A DNA stretch of 64,000 nt from Pseudomonadota bacterium (GCA_021847105.1 JAJZUT010000004.1:62001-126000), one strand, 5' to 3'. Positions 46,636 to 56,597 are shown, counted from the first letter of the stretch. Translations and numbers: made by a program. Notes: a model not told the origin generated them from the sequence alone.

Positions 46636-48014
46636 CTGCCCCACTCCCCCGCCTGCGGCCGCGCGAGCGCCGCCAGCAGACCGCGTGCCTTGGCCCGTGT
46701 CTCGGCGAGCTCCCGCTCGGGATCGGAATCGGCCACGATGCCCGCGCCGGCGCGCAGCTCGAGCGCCCCGCGGTTCGTCCACAACGTACGGATCAGAATG
46801 TTGAAATCCGCATCGCCATCGCGCCCGAGCCAGCCGAGCGCGCCGGTGAACGGACCGCGCCCTGCGCCCTCGAGCTCGGCGATGATCTGCATGCAGCGCA
46901 CCTTCGGGCAGCCCGTGATGGTGCCGCCCGGAAACAACGCCCGCAGCACGGCGATCGGCGTCAACCCCTCGGCGAGCTCCCCGGTGACGCTCGAGACGAT
47001 GTGATGCACGTGCCGATAGGACTCGATGCTCATCAGCTCCTCGACGCGCACCGTGCCGGCCCGGCAGACCCGGCCGAGATCATTGCGCTCCAGATCGACG
47101 AGCATGACGTGCTCGGCCCGCTCCTTCGGATTCGACACCAGACCGTCAACTTCGCGCGCGTGCTCGTCGGGCCGACCGCTACGCGGACGCGTACCGGCAA
47201 TCGGTCGCGTCTCGAGACGGCCGTTCGTCATGCGCACCAGCCGCTCGGGCGAGGAGCTCAGAATCGACGCCCCGCGCCACTGCGCCCAGGCGGCAAACGG
47301 AGCCGGATTGGCGGTGCGCAGCCGCTCATACAGTCCTGCGAGTGTCGCGTCCGCCGGCAGGGGTGCGCGCCACAGGCGCGAGAGATTGGCCTGATAGATC
47401 TGCCCCTCACCGATGTACCGCTGCGCGCGGCGCACACGCTCGAGATACGCCTCGGGCGCCTCTTCCTCGAGTGCCTCGGTCGACAGGGGCGCACTCGGGA
47501 CTGGTGTCATTGCCTCGGCGGCCTCGTATGCCTCAGCGAGGATGCCTGGCACGCTCGCGGCAGCTTGCGGCTCGGCAATGAGGCTGAGCCTCCCGCTCTG
47601 TCGGTCGTGCACCAGCGCACAGGGACAGCGCAGCGCGAACGCCCGCCACGGGAAGGGCGCGGGCGGAAGCCGCAGCCGCGGCTCGATCTCCTCGGCCAGT
47701 TCGTAGCCGAGGTACACCGCCCAACCGCCGCCAAAGGGCGGCGCACCGCGCTCGGTGCGCTCGGCGAGCCACCATCGCTCCAGAGTATCGAGAAAGCCCG
47801 CCCCGGGGATGAGCGGCGGCGGGGCGAGCCCCTCGGCTCCCAGCCGTCCGCGCTCATCGAGCCACAGCGCCGCGCTCGGCGCGGCCAGCAGCACGCTGAA
47901 GCGACTGAGCGCCCCGTCGGCGGCGCTGTCGAGCAGCAGCGGATAACGCTGCGGGTGGCGCGCGGCGAGCGCGCGCAACACCTCAGGGGCCAGCTCGAGA
48001 TCGCGTAGGATCAA
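46632..48014 (-). CDS. pabB: Aminodeoxychorismate synthase component I
   Basis: 460 residues from a TTG 20 nt after the fabF stop; a start inside fabF is possible and this start is uncertain. Chorismate-binding enzyme features: YIGEGQIYQANLSRLWRAPL, NPKERAEHVMLVDLERNDLG, GTITGCPKVRCMQIIAELEG. The loop that carries the catalytic Lys in E. coli PabB (PIKGT) reads PIAGT here, with the Ala typical of anthranilate synthase TrpE. The pabC neighbour argues for PabB function. It needs a glutaminase subunit (PabA/TrpG), not seen in the window. Confidence 0.87.
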   Translation of the reverse strand: MILRDLELAPEVLRALAARHPQRYPLLLDSAADGALSRFSVLLAAPSAALWLDERGRLGAEGLAPPPLIPGAGFLDTLERWWLAERTERGAPPFGGGWAVYLGYELAEEIEPRLRLPPAPFPWRAFALRCPCALVHDRQSGRLSLIAEPQAAASVPGILAEAYEAAEAMTPVPSAPLSTEALEEEAPEAYLERVRRAQRYIGEGQIYQANLSRLWRAPLPADATLAGLYERLRTANPAPFAAWAQWRGASILSSSPERLVRMTNGRLETRPIAGTRPRSGRPDEHAREVDGLVSNPKERAEHVMLVDLERNDLGRVCRAGTVRVEELMSIESYRHVHHIVSSVTGELAEGLTPIAVLRALFPGGTITGCPKVRCMQIIAELEGAGRGPFTGALGWLGRDGDADFNILIRTLWTNRGALELRAGAGIVADSDPERELAETRAKARGLLAALARPQAGEWGR

Positions 48015-48033
48015 TGCGGAGTGCCGCAGCCGC

Positions 48034-49281
48034 TCAGCCGGTGAATCGTTTGAAGATGACCGAACCGTTGGTGCCACCGAAGCCGAAGGAGTTCGACAGC
48101 GCAACATCGATGCGCATGGCTCGGGCCGCGTTCGGCACGAAATCCAGGTCGCACTCCGGATCAGGGTTTTCGTAGTTGATCGTCGGCGGGGCCACCTGAT
48201 CACGCAGGGCGAGGATGCAGAAGATGGCCTCGACCACTCCCGCCGCGCCGAGCAGATGTCCGGTCATCGACTTGGTGGAACTCACCGCCACCCGCCGGGC
48301 GTGATCGCCGAACGCGCGCTTGATCGCGATGGTCTCGGCCTTGTCACCGGCGGGCGTCGAGGTCGCATGCGCGTTGATGTACTGAATATCCTCGGGGTTC
48401 AGCGCCGCGTCCTTCAGCGCGTTGGCCATCGCGAGCCGCGCTCCCTCCCCGTCCTCGGGCGGCAGCGTGATGTGATAGGCATCACCGCTCATGCCAAAAC
48501 CGACCAGCTCGGCGTAGATGCGTGCACCACGGGCGCGCGCATGCTCGAGCTCCTCCAGGATCACCGCGCCGCCGCCGTCACCCAGCACGAAGCCGTCGCG
48601 GTCGCGATCCCAGGGGCGGCTCGCGCGCTGCGGCTCCTCGTTGCGCCGCGAGAGCGCCTTGGCCTGCGCGAAGCTCGCCAGTCCGCACACCGTGGTCGCC
48701 ATCTCGCCACCGCCGGCGATCAACACGTCCGCATCACCATACTGAATGGTGCGCAGCGCCAGCCCGATCGCATGTGTCGAGGTGGTGCACGCGGTGACCA
48801 CACCAAGGTTCGGTCCCCGCAGCCCGAAGCGGATCGACAGGTGCCCGGAGATCATGTTGATGATGCTCGCAGGGACGAAAAACGGCGAGATCTTGCGCGG
48901 ATTGCCGGTCTTGACGTACTCGGCGAACTCCCGCTCGATGGTGCCGAGGCCGCCGATGCCGGCCCCGCACACCGCGCCGCAACGGGTGACGTCGAGTTTG
49001 CTGAAGTCGATGCCCGCATCCGCCACCGCCTGCGCCCCGGCGGCCACGCCATAGTGCATGAAGTCATCCATGCGGCGCAGCTCCTTCGCATCGAAGTACT
49101 GCTCGAGATCGAGGTCGCGCACTTCGCCGGCAAAACGCACTGGAAAAGCCGACACATCGAAGCGCTGCACCGGAGCGATGCCGCTCTCACCCGCGAGGAT
49201 GGTCTTCCACGCCTTCTCGACCGTACTGCCGACGGGGGAGATGATGCCCAGACCCGTCACCACGACTCGACGTTTGCTCAC
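48034..49281 (-). CDS. fabF: Beta-ketoacyl-ACP synthase II
   Basis: 415 residues. Active-site Cys in [16 protein letters not shown] (about 166), His residues in [14 protein letters not shown] and [18 protein letters not shown], and the C-terminal [11 protein letters not shown]. Elongates fatty acids by condensing malonyl-ACP with acyl-ACP; type II synthases tune unsaturation and temperature response. It follows acpP by 84 nt. Confidence 0.96.
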   Translation of the reverse strand: MSKRRVVVTGLGIISPVGSTVEKAWKTILAGESGIAPVQRFDVSAFPVRFAGEVRDLDLEQYFDAKELRRMDDFMHYGVAAGAQAVADAGIDFSKLDVTRCGAVCGAGIGGLGTIEREFAEYVKTGNPRKISPFFVPASIINMISGHLSIRFGLRGPNLGVVTACTTSTHAIGLALRTIQYGDADVLIAGGGEMATTVCGLASFAQAKALSRRNEEPQRASRPWDRDRDGFVLGDGGGAVILEELEHARARGARIYAELVGFGMSGDAYHITLPPEDGEGARLAMANALKDAALNPEDIQYINAHATSTPAGDKAETIAIKRAFGDHARRVAVSSTKSMTGHLLGAAGVVEAIFCILALRDQVAPPTINYENPDPECDLDFVPNAARAMRIDVALSNSFGFGGTNGSVIFKRFTG

Positions 49282-49365
49282 ACGTTACCCGTCTTGGCTC
49301 AAGTTGAAGCGTTCGGCCGCCGGGCGATCCCGCCGCGCCGACGGGATCCGACCGGCCGCGGCCCC

Positions 49366-49608
49366 TCAGGCCTTGGTGCGCCGCTCGTTGATGTAATCGA
49401 TCGCCTGCTGAACTGTCGTGATCTTCTCGGCGTCCTCGTCCGGAATTTCGATCTCGAACTCCTCCTCGAGTGCCATGACGAGCTCGACGGTATCGAGCGA
49501 GTCAGCGCCGAGATCATCGACAAAGGAGGCGTCATTGGTCACCTGCTCCTGCTTGACGCCCAGCTGCTCGGCCACGATGGCTTTGACCTGCTGCTCAACG
49601 GTGCTCAT
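49366..49608 (-). CDS. acpP: Acyl carrier protein (housekeeping)
   Basis: 80 residues, [20 protein letters not shown] with phosphopantetheine Ser37. An AAGGAT ribosome site lies upstream of the ATG. It is the central carrier of fatty acid synthesis and one of three carrier domains in the window. The 169 bp after fabG hold a TAAAAT (49688-49683, minus strand) that may be the -10 of its own promoter, though no good -35 was seen. Confidence 0.97.
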   Translation of the reverse strand: MSTVEQQVKAIVAEQLGVKQEQVTNDASFVDDLGADSLDTVELVMALEEEFEIEIPDEDAEKITTVQQAIDYINERRTKA

Positions 49609-49777
49609 TAGAAATGGATCCTTATGTCTGGGTGAATGGACTTTCAGATCCCTCGCCGGCCGAGGCGCGGTGGGGGCGCGGTATTTTAGGGGAACACCCC
49701 ACGGCCCGCCACTCGCCGTTCAGGTTCATGAGTGATTGATTTGTCTGGAAAAAATTCTACGCCCCCCGCAGCGGCCC

Positions 49778-50518
49778 TCAGGGCATGTACATCCCGCCGT
49801 TCACATGCAGCGTTTCACCGGTGATGTAGCCGGCCTGCGGGGAGGCGAGAAACACCACCGCGGCGGCCACATCGGCGGCGCTGCCGAGGCGCCCGGCCGG
49901 AATTCTCGCCAGCAGCGCCGAGCGCTGCGCCTCGCCGAGCGAGCGCGTCATGTCGGTGTCGATGAAACCCGGAGCGATGGCATTGACCGTAATGCCGCGC
50001 GAGGCGAGCTCCTGCGCGAGCGACTTGGTGAAGCCGAGAATGCCCGCCTTCGCTGCCGCGTAGTTCGCCTGTCCGGGGTTGCCGGTCAGTGCGACCACCG
50101 AGGTCAGGTTCACGATCCGCCCGCGCCGCTCCTTCATCATGCGGCGCAGGCACGCCTTGCTGAGGTGAAACACCGAGGTGAGATTGGTGGAGAGAACCTG
50201 CTCCCAGTCCTGCACCTTCATGCGCAGCAGCAGTGCATCACGGGTCACCGCCGCGTTGTTGACCAGTATGGTGGGCATCTGCCCGGCCGCCTCGAGCGAA
50301 GCACAGAGCGCCTCGATCGAGTCGGCCTGCGACACATCGAGCACCGCGCCGCGGCCCTGGCAGCCTGCGGCCGCGAGCGCCGCGCCGATCGCCTCGGCGC
50401 CCTCGCCGGTGGTGGCCGTGCCGATCACGAATGCCCCGGCGCGCCCGAGCGCCAGCGCGATCTCCCGGCCGATGCCGCGGGAGGCTCCCGTGACCAACGC
50501 GACGTCATTTTCAAGCAT
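49778..50518 (-). CDS. fabG: 3-oxoacyl-ACP reductase
   Basis: 246 residues. Short-chain dehydrogenase: ALVTGASRGIGREIALALGR for NADP, NNAAVTRDALLLRMKVQDWE, and catalytic Ser-Tyr-Lys in NLTSVVALTGNPGQANYAAA followed by KAG. ATG at 50518 has a GGGGAC site nine nt upstream; an earlier ATG (50539) is possible. Reduces 3-oxoacyl-ACP in fatty acid elongation. Confidence 0.95.
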   Translation of the reverse strand: MLENDVALVTGASRGIGREIALALGRAGAFVIGTATTGEGAEAIGAALAAAGCQGRGAVLDVSQADSIEALCASLEAAGQMPTILVNNAAVTRDALLLRMKVQDWEQVLSTNLTSVFHLSKACLRRMMKERRGRIVNLTSVVALTGNPGQANYAAAKAGILGFTKSLAQELASRGITVNAIAPGFIDTDMTRSLGEAQRSALLARIPAGRLGSAADVAAAVVFLASPQAGYITGETLHVNGGMYMP

Positions 50519-50544
50519 CGATGCTGTCCCCGTGTGCATGGCAA

Positions 50545-51495
50545 TCACCCGACCCCGACCGCCGCAAGCGCCGCCTCGAGGCTTCCCTCGTCCTCGATCG
50601 CCAGGCACTGCAACTCGCCGCTGCGCTCGATCCGCCGGTTCAGCGCCGTCAGCACTTTGCCCGGACCGCACTCGATCAGGGGATTCAGGCCGCGCTCCGC
50701 CAGCGCGCGCACCGTGTCGGTCCAGCGCACCGGACTGGCGAGCTGGCGCACGAGCAGCGAGCGCAACTCGGCCGGATCGCGGTGCTCGGCCGCATCGACC
50801 GCGCTGACGAAGCTCAAGCGCGGCTCGCGCCAGCGCACCGCCGCCAGCGGCTCGGCGAAGCGCTCGGCGGCCGGACGCATCAAGCTGCTGTGCGAGGGAA
50901 CGCTCACGGGCAACACGAGTGCGCGCTTGGCCCCGCGCGCTTTGGCTGCCGCGATGGCGCGCTCCACCGCACTGCGCTCCCCGGCGATGACCACCTGTCC
51001 GGGGGCATTGAAATTGACCGCCTCGACCACCTCGCCGAGCGCCGCCTCGGCGCAGACCTCACTCACCACGGCGTCCTCGAGCCCCAGGATCGCGGCCATT
51101 GCCCCGCGCTCACGCGGCACGGCCGCCTGCATCAGCTCCCCGCGCCGGCGCACCAGCGCCACCGCCTCGGGGAACTCGAGCGCCTCGGCGGCCACGAGCG
51201 CGGTGAACTCTCCGAGGCTGTGGCCGCTCAGCACCTGCGGCTCGCTCCCGCCACGCCGACGCCACAGGCGCCACAGCGCCACTCCGGCCGCAAGCATCGC
51301 CGGTTGTGTGCATTCGGTGGCATTGAGCTGTTCGGCCGGGCCGCCCGAGACGAGCGCCCACAGGTCGTAGCCGAGCACCTCGGAGGCCTCAGCGAAGGTC
51401 TCGCGCACCCGCGCGCCATCGGCGCCCGCAGCGAGCTGCGCGAGCATGCCAACCGACTGCGAGCCCTGTCCCGGAAATACAAAGCCAAATCCCAT
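50545..51495 (-). CDS. fabD: Malonyl-CoA:ACP transacylase
   Basis: 316 residues. GFVFPGQGSQSVGMLAQLA at the start, active-site Ser in LSGHSLGEFTALVAAEAL, His in VPSHSSLMRPAAERF, and a GPGKVL motif at the end. It loads malonate onto AcpP. It is first of the minus-strand block; fabH and plsX, often upstream, are not here, the divergent gspG cluster taking that place. Confidence 0.96.
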   Translation of the reverse strand: MGFGFVFPGQGSQSVGMLAQLAAGADGARVRETFAEASEVLGYDLWALVSGGPAEQLNATECTQPAMLAAGVALWRLWRRRGGSEPQVLSGHSLGEFTALVAAEALEFPEAVALVRRRGELMQAAVPRERGAMAAILGLEDAVVSEVCAEAALGEVVEAVNFNAPGQVVIAGERSAVERAIAAAKARGAKRALVLPVSVPSHSSLMRPAAERFAEPLAAVRWREPRLSFVSAVDAAEHRDPAELRSLLVRQLASPVRWTDTVRALAERGLNPLIECGPGKVLTALNRRIERSGELQCLAIEDEGSLEAALAAVGVG

Positions 51496-51528
51496 GCGCC
51501 CATCCCGAATGACCCCAAGAGCGGCGCG

Positions 51529-51534
51529 AGTATA
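51529..51534 (-). promoter_or_regulatory. Candidate -10 of the fabD operon promoter
   Basis: The minus strand reads TATACT (five of six matches to TATAAT), about 34 nt before the fabD start. No clear -35 is seen at 16-18 nt, so this is a tentative call. Confidence 0.3.
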
Positions 51535-51698
51535 CCGTGAGCGCCTGCGAGCCGCCGCCACGCGGAGGCCAGCGGCCGGAACCGTGCCGCGCGACGACGG
51601 TCAAAGTGTGCACCCCGCAGGCGCAGCGCGCCGGCAGGCATTTGTTATCATCGGGGCGAGGCGCGCCGCGGTGTGCGCGAGCGGGATCTGGAATATTC

Positions 51699-52178
51699 AT
51701 GACACAGCGAATCGAGCGTCTGCGCGCGCGGCTGCGCGTCTCGAGCGCCCGGCGTGCGCGCGGGTTCACCCTGATCGAGATTATGGTGGTGGTGGTGATC
51801 ATCGGGCTGCTCGCCGCGGTGATCGTCCCGGAAGTGGTCAACAAGGTTGACGAGGCGCGCATCGCCAAGGCGAAAGAGGACATTCAGAGCCTCGAGACGG
51901 CGCTCACCGAGTACCGGCTCGACAATTCCGTCTATCCCACCAACGAGCAGGGTCTTCAGGCGCTGGTCAAGCGACCGACGGACGCCTCGCTCGATAACTG
52001 GCACGGTCCGTACATCCAGCGGCTGGTCAAAGACCCCTGGGGCCACCCCTATCACTACGCATACCCCGGCACCCACGGGCTGCCCTATGACCTCTACACC
52101 CTCGGCGCTGACAACCAGCCGGGCGGCACCGGCGACAATGCCGACATCGGCAACTGGAATCTCGGCAACAGCAACTGA
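51699..52178 (+). CDS. gspG: Type II secretion major pseudopilin GspG
   Basis: 159 residues. Prepilin cleavage site RARGFTLIEIMVVVVIIGLL with Gly-Phe and Glu+5, followed by the pseudopilin core with YRLDNSVYPTNEQGLQALVK and the calcium-loop region DPWGHPYHYAYPG and YTLGADNQPGGTGDNADIGN. It forms the pseudopilus of the type II secretion system. First gene of a gspG-N run; the upstream members gspC-F are not in the window. Confidence 0.96.
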   Translation: MTQRIERLRARLRVSSARRARGFTLIEIMVVVVIIGLLAAVIVPEVVNKVDEARIAKAKEDIQSLETALTEYRLDNSVYPTNEQGLQALVKRPTDASLDNWHGPYIQRLVKDPWGHPYHYAYPGTHGLPYDLYTLGADNQPGGTGDNADIGNWNLGNSN

Positions 52179-52185
52179 CTCGGCC

Positions 52186-52737
52186 GTGCGCGGCGCGGCA
52201 CGGCGCGCGGGCGTGCCGGCGCGTGGTTTCACGCTGCTTGAGATGCTGGTGGTGATCGCCATCATCGGCGTCGTCACCGCCGGAGTGCTGCTGTCGCTCA
52301 ACCTCTCCGGACATGATCCGGCCCTGCACACCGCCGCGCGGCGCCTGCGCTCGCTGCTGCACTATGCGCGAGATCAGGCGGAGCTGCAGACGCGCGACTA
52401 CGGGGTCGTGTTCGACAAGGCGGGCTACACGTTCGTGGTGTTCTCCGAGGAGCGCAATCAATGGCGCACGGTCACCGGCGATGGCGCGCTGCGATCGCGG
52501 CGGCTCCCATCCGGACTGCAGCTGACCGTGGTGGTCGATGGCCGCACCGTCAAGCTGCACGCGCACGGCAAAGTCCACGGTGCGCTCGCCCCGCAGGTGG
52601 TGCTGTATTCGAGCGGTGACTTGTCCTCCTTCGAAGTGAGCGTGCGCCGCGCCGGCACGCCGCGCGGCTTTCTCATCAAGCCCAACCGCGACGGGCACAT
52701 CATCGAGCAGCCGCTCGCCGCGGCGCACTCGCCATGA
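52186..52737 (+). CDS. gspH: Type II secretion minor pseudopilin GspH
   Basis: 183 residues. PARGFTLLEMLVVIAIIGVV is the prepilin signal and helix; the rest has RLRSLLHYARDQAELQTRDY and a beta-rich GspH domain. The likely start is the GTG at 52186, 7 nt after gspG. A minor pseudopilin near the pilus tip. The stop overlaps gspI. Confidence 0.88.
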   Translation: MRGAARRAGVPARGFTLLEMLVVIAIIGVVTAGVLLSLNLSGHDPALHTAARRLRSLLHYARDQAELQTRDYGVVFDKAGYTFVVFSEERNQWRTVTGDGALRSRRLPSGLQLTVVVDGRTVKLHAHGKVHGALAPQVVLYSSGDLSSFEVSVRRAGTPRGFLIKPNRDGHIIEQPLAAAHSP

Positions 52738-53222
52738 GAGCCGCACGCGGTTTTACGCTCATCGAAGTGCTGGTGGCGCTCGCAATCGTCACGATCGGCA
52801 TGGCTGCGGTGCTCGAAGCGCTCACCTCCTCGGCGAGCGCGACGCTCTACCTGCGGCGCAAGACCTTCGCCGAATGGGTCGCCCTCAATCAGATCGAGCG
52901 GGTGCGGCTCACCGGCATCGTGCCACGCACCGGCACCAGCACCGGTCACCTCACCTACGCCAGAGAGAAGTGGCGCTGGCGAGAGAAGGTCATCGACACT
53001 CAGATCCCGGGCGTGCGGCGCATCGAGGTCAGCACGCGCCCGCTCAAGAGCAAGCACGCGCACGAGTGGTACGCGACGGTCACCGGTTACATGGGCCGGG
53101 CCATCGGACCGCCGAATCCGCTCGCGCCGCAATGGATCGCCGGCCCGATCGCCGGAGTGCCGACCGGTGCGAACGGCGCCGGGACCTCTGCCCCCCTCGC
53201 GCAACCCCTCTCGCTGCCATGA
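52734..53222 (+). CDS. gspI: Type II secretion minor pseudopilin GspI
   Basis: 162 residues. ARGFTLIEVLVALAIVTIGM is the prepilin signal, followed by FAEWVALNQIERVRLTG, the typical GspI core. Overlaps gspH and gspJ by 4 nt each. Part of the GspI-J-K tip complex. Confidence 0.93.
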   Translation: MRAARGFTLIEVLVALAIVTIGMAAVLEALTSSASATLYLRRKTFAEWVALNQIERVRLTGIVPRTGTSTGHLTYAREKWRWREKVIDTQIPGVRRIEVSTRPLKSKHAHEWYATVTGYMGRAIGPPNPLAPQWIAGPIAGVPTGANGAGTSAPLAQPLSLP

Positions 53223-53857
53223 CGAGCCGCGCAAAACGCCGCGCGGGAGGCGGCTTCACGCTCATCGAGTTGCTGGTGGCGATCTTCATCGCCGCCATCA
53301 TGTTCGCTATCGGCTACGGCGTGATCACCCAGGCGTTGCGCGCCCGCGGGGCGATCCGCAACGACCAGCGTCAGCTGCTCGCCCTGCAGACCGCGCTGCG
53401 CATCATGGAGCAGGACTTCGTGCAGCTCGCACCGCGCCCGATCCGCTCCCCGAACGGCCAGGGCTGGCAACCGGCACTGATGGCGAGCCCGACCACCGAG
53501 CCGATGGTGATGCTGACGCGTGACGGCTGGAGCAATCCGCTCGGACTGCAGCGTCCGGAACTCGAGCGGGTCGCCTACCTGTACCGCCACGGCACACTGA
53601 TCCGCGAGCACTGGAACGTGCTCGACCCGACGCTCGATGACCACCCGGTCAAGCGCAATCTGCTGAAGCATCTGCGTGGCGTGCAGCTGCGTTACCTGAA
53701 TCTCGAGCGGCAATGGGTCAGTCAGTGGCCACCGCCGGCCGTGGGTGCCGAGGCGAGCCTCGACACCTACTATCGCATGCGGCCGCTCGCGGTCGAGGTC
53801 ACCCTGCGCACCCGCCAGTGGGGCAAGATCGTGCGCATCTTCGAGGTGGCCGAATGA
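53219..53857 (+). CDS. gspJ: Type II secretion minor pseudopilin GspJ
   Basis: 212 residues. GGGFTLIELLVAIFIAAIMF is the signal and helix. The domain with LLALQTALRIMEQDFVQLAP and LERVAYLYRHGTLIREHW is standard for GspJ. Junctions on both sides are ATGA. Confidence 0.93.
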   Translation: MTSRAKRRAGGGFTLIELLVAIFIAAIMFAIGYGVITQALRARGAIRNDQRQLLALQTALRIMEQDFVQLAPRPIRSPNGQGWQPALMASPTTEPMVMLTRDGWSNPLGLQRPELERVAYLYRHGTLIREHWNVLDPTLDDHPVKRNLLKHLRGVQLRYLNLERQWVSQWPPPAVGAEASLDTYYRMRPLAVEVTLRTRQWGKIVRIFEVAE

Positions 53858-54876
53858 GGCCGGGCCGCGCCGCTGCACAGCGCCCGATCCGGATGCGTTC
53901 TCGCGAGCGCGGCGTGGCGCTGCTCGTGGCGATATTGCTGGTGGCGCTCGCCACCATGATCGCCGCCACGCTCGCCTATCACAACGCCATGACGGCGCGG
54001 CGCACCATCGGGGCACTCGACTACGATCGGGCGCTGCTCGTGACTGAGGGTACCGAGGCCTTCGCCGCCTACGCGTTGCAACAGACATTTCGCGCCCAAC
54101 CGAACACGACCGATCTCGATCAGCCCTGGGCCCGCCCCATCGGACCGATTCCGGTGAGCACGGGCGTGACGCTGCAGGCCTCGCTCGAGGACCTGCAGGG
54201 GCGCTTCAACCTCAACAATCTCGTCGACACCGACGGCGTCACGGTCAACACGCAGCAGCTCAATGCATTTCGCCGGCTGCTCACCCTGGTGGGCCTGCGC
54301 CCGCAGTGGGCGGACGATTTCGTCAACTGGATCGACAAGAGCCCGACACCGGCGCTGCCGGATGCGCCCGCCGAGAGCACTTACGTCGAGATGGACCCGC
54401 CCTACCAGACCCCGAATCTTCCCATCACCAGCGCGAGCGAACTGCTCGCGCTGCCCGGCTTCGGCCGCGAGCGCTTCGCGCGCATCGCTCCATACGTGAC
54501 GGCGCTACCGGTCGGCCTGGCGTTGAATGTCTGCACCGCCTCCCCCTATGTGCTCGATGCCTACCTCGGCCATACGCAGTTCAGCTCCGATCCGCGCCAG
54601 TTCGCCAAGGATCGCGCCGCCGCCGGCGGGTGCTTCCCGAGCACCAGTGAGTTCGAGGCGGCCATGTCGAACGTGCTCGGCACGACTCCGGGCGGCAGCG
54701 CCGGCGGCACTGCGCCGCAGAACAATTTCCAGCAACTCTTTGCGATGCAGTCGAGCTGGTTCCGCCTGACCAGCGTGGTCCGCGCCGATGGCGAGAAGTT
54801 CGTCTTCTACAGCGTGCTCTACCGGGATTCCAACGGCTCGGTGGAACCGATTCTGCGCAGCGACACGCCCAACTGA
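53854..54876 (+). CDS. gspK: Type II secretion pseudopilin-like protein GspK
   Basis: 340 residues. Prepilin segment SRERGVALLVAILLVALATM lacks Glu+5, as usual for GspK; LEDLQGRFNLNNLV and WADDFVNWIDKSP with a SAM-like domain (ITSASELLALPGFGRERFAR) follow. It caps the pseudopilus. Starts at the ATGA junction with gspJ. Confidence 0.93.
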   Translation: MRPGRAAAQRPIRMRSRERGVALLVAILLVALATMIAATLAYHNAMTARRTIGALDYDRALLVTEGTEAFAAYALQQTFRAQPNTTDLDQPWARPIGPIPVSTGVTLQASLEDLQGRFNLNNLVDTDGVTVNTQQLNAFRRLLTLVGLRPQWADDFVNWIDKSPTPALPDAPAESTYVEMDPPYQTPNLPITSASELLALPGFGRERFARIAPYVTALPVGLALNVCTASPYVLDAYLGHTQFSSDPRQFAKDRAAAGGCFPSTSEFEAAMSNVLGTTPGGSAGGTAPQNNFQQLFAMQSSWFRLTSVVRADGEKFVFYSVLYRDSNGSVEPILRSDTPN

Positions 54877-54895
54877 GTTGGGCTAGGATTGGTAG

Positions 54896-56113
54896 ATGGC
54901 CGACTCGCTTGTGCTCAGGCTTCCCGACAGCGCTCACCCGCAGGCGACCTGGCTGCTCGCCGGTGGCGCCGGGCACTCCCCGGAGAGCGGCCCGCTCACG
55001 CTCGCGGCGGCGCGCGCCGCGAGCCGCGCGCTCGTCGTGCTCGTACCGGGCGCCGATGTGCTGCTGACGCACGCCGAGCTGCCCCCGGCCCGCGCGGGGA
55101 TGAAGCTGCAGCAACTGGTGCCGTACGCCCTCGAGGAGCAGCTCGCCGAGGACATCGATACGCTGCATTTCGCCCTCGGCCGGCGCAACGGCCCGACCCG
55201 GGCCAGCGTCGCGGTCGTGGCTCGCAAGCGCATGGACGAGTGGCTGGCGGCGCTGCGCGCCGCGGGGCTCGAACCGGCCGCGCTCTATGCCGACAGCCAG
55301 CTGCTGCCGCACAACCCCAGTCACGCCGTGGCGCTGCTCGAGGACGACTCCGTCACCGTGCGCACCCCCTCGGGCGAGGTCGTGATGCTCGCCGCCGAGG
55401 CGCTCGAGGAGGCGCTCGAACTGGCGCTCGCGGATCCGGCGACCCGCGGGCTCATTCTCTACGCCGGCGCGGCTGAATGGCAGCGCCACGGCGCGGCGGT
55501 GGAAGCGCTGCGCGAGCGCTTCGAGGCGCTGCAGGTGCAGCGCCTCGCGGGCGATGCGCTCGAGCTGCTCGCCCGCGCGCTGCCGGCGCCGGAGGCGATC
55601 AATCTGCTGCAGGGCCCCTACGCGCCCCGGCGCTCCCTGATCGCCGGCTGGCGCGCCTGGCGCTGGGCGGCGGTACTGCTCGGGGCCCTGATCGGGCTGC
55701 ATCTGCTCGGGCAGGCTGCCGAGCTCATCGTGCTGCATCGGCGCGAGCGTGCACTCGATGCGGCGATCGCGCAGGTGGTGCACACCGTCCTGCCGGGGCA
55801 GAGCGATGCCGAGCAGGCGCGCGCCCTGATGGCCGAGCGGCTGGCGCAGATCCACTCGAGCGAGGCCGGTGGCGGCTTTCTCGATGCGCTTGACGCGCTC
55901 GCCCGCGCACGCACCGCTACGCCCGCCACGCAGCTGAAGTCTCTGAGCTTCCAGGCCGGCACCGTAACGCTGAGCCTGACCGCCCCCTCGGTCGAGGTGC
56001 TCAATCAGCTCACCCAGGCCATCGGCCGGCAGGGCTGGCACGCCCGCCTGACGGGCGGGCGGCTCGTGCCGGGCGGCTTCGAGGGCGGCATTCGCATGCG
56101 GCGGGGGAGCTGA
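54896..56113 (+). CDS. gspL: Type II secretion inner-membrane platform protein GspL
   Basis: 405 residues. Cytoplasmic actin-like domain (VVLVPGADVLLTHAELPPAR, LQQLVPYALEEQLAEDIDTL), one membrane helix about 256-275 (AVLLGALIGLHLLGQAAELI), and a ferredoxin-like periplasmic domain. It links the ATPase GspE with the platform. 19 nt after gspK. Confidence 0.93.
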   Translation: MADSLVLRLPDSAHPQATWLLAGGAGHSPESGPLTLAAARAASRALVVLVPGADVLLTHAELPPARAGMKLQQLVPYALEEQLAEDIDTLHFALGRRNGPTRASVAVVARKRMDEWLAALRAAGLEPAALYADSQLLPHNPSHAVALLEDDSVTVRTPSGEVVMLAAEALEEALELALADPATRGLILYAGAAEWQRHGAAVEALRERFEALQVQRLAGDALELLARALPAPEAINLLQGPYAPRRSLIAGWRAWRWAAVLLGALIGLHLLGQAAELIVLHRRERALDAAIAQVVHTVLPGQSDAEQARALMAERLAQIHSSEAGGGFLDALDALARARTATPATQLKSLSFQAGTVTLSLTAPSVEVLNQLTQAIGRQGWHARLTGGRLVPGGFEGGIRMRRGS

Positions 56114-56114
56114 C

Positions 56115-56594
56115 ATGGCCAGACTGACCCTGCCATCGCTGCAGGATCTTTCCGCGCGCGATCGGCGCACGCTCGGCATTGGCGGGGCGATCGCCGCGGT
56201 GCTGTTCGTGCTCGCCGTGATCCTGCCGCTCGAACGCAGCGTCGGCCAGCTGCAGCGGCGGGTGCGGCACAAGCGTGCCGAGCTGGCATGGATGCACCGG
56301 GTCGGGCCAGAGCTGGCCGCCGCCGGTCCGGCGCGGCGCGACAGTACGCTGCCGCTGCTCGTGCTCATCGATCAGACGGCCCGTCAGGCCGGTCTCGGCG
56401 GCGCACTTGCGGGCAGCAACCCGAACGGACGCGGTGCGCTCAGCGTCCAATTGCAGCAGGCCCCCTTCGATCAGATGATCGGCTGGCTCGCGCGGCTGCA
56501 GCAAAATCAGGGGGTCGAGGTCGCCGCGGCACGTATCGAGACCGCCGGCCGGCCCGGTCTGGTCAACGCCTCGCTGCAGCTGAAACGGCCCTGA
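56115..56594 (+). CDS. gspM: Type II secretion inner-membrane protein GspM
   Basis: 159 residues. One N-terminal membrane segment (IGGAIAAVLFVLAVILPLER), a helical linker, and a periplasmic ferredoxin-like domain (LLVLIDQTARQAGLGGAL, QQAPFDQMIGWLARLQQNQG). It partners GspL. Begins one base after the gspL stop. Confidence 0.9.
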   Translation: MARLTLPSLQDLSARDRRTLGIGGAIAAVLFVLAVILPLERSVGQLQRRVRHKRAELAWMHRVGPELAAAGPARRDSTLPLLVLIDQTARQAGLGGALAGSNPNGRGALSVQLQQAPFDQMIGWLARLQQNQGVEVAAARIETAGRPGLVNASLQLKRP

Positions 56595-56597
56595 GCG

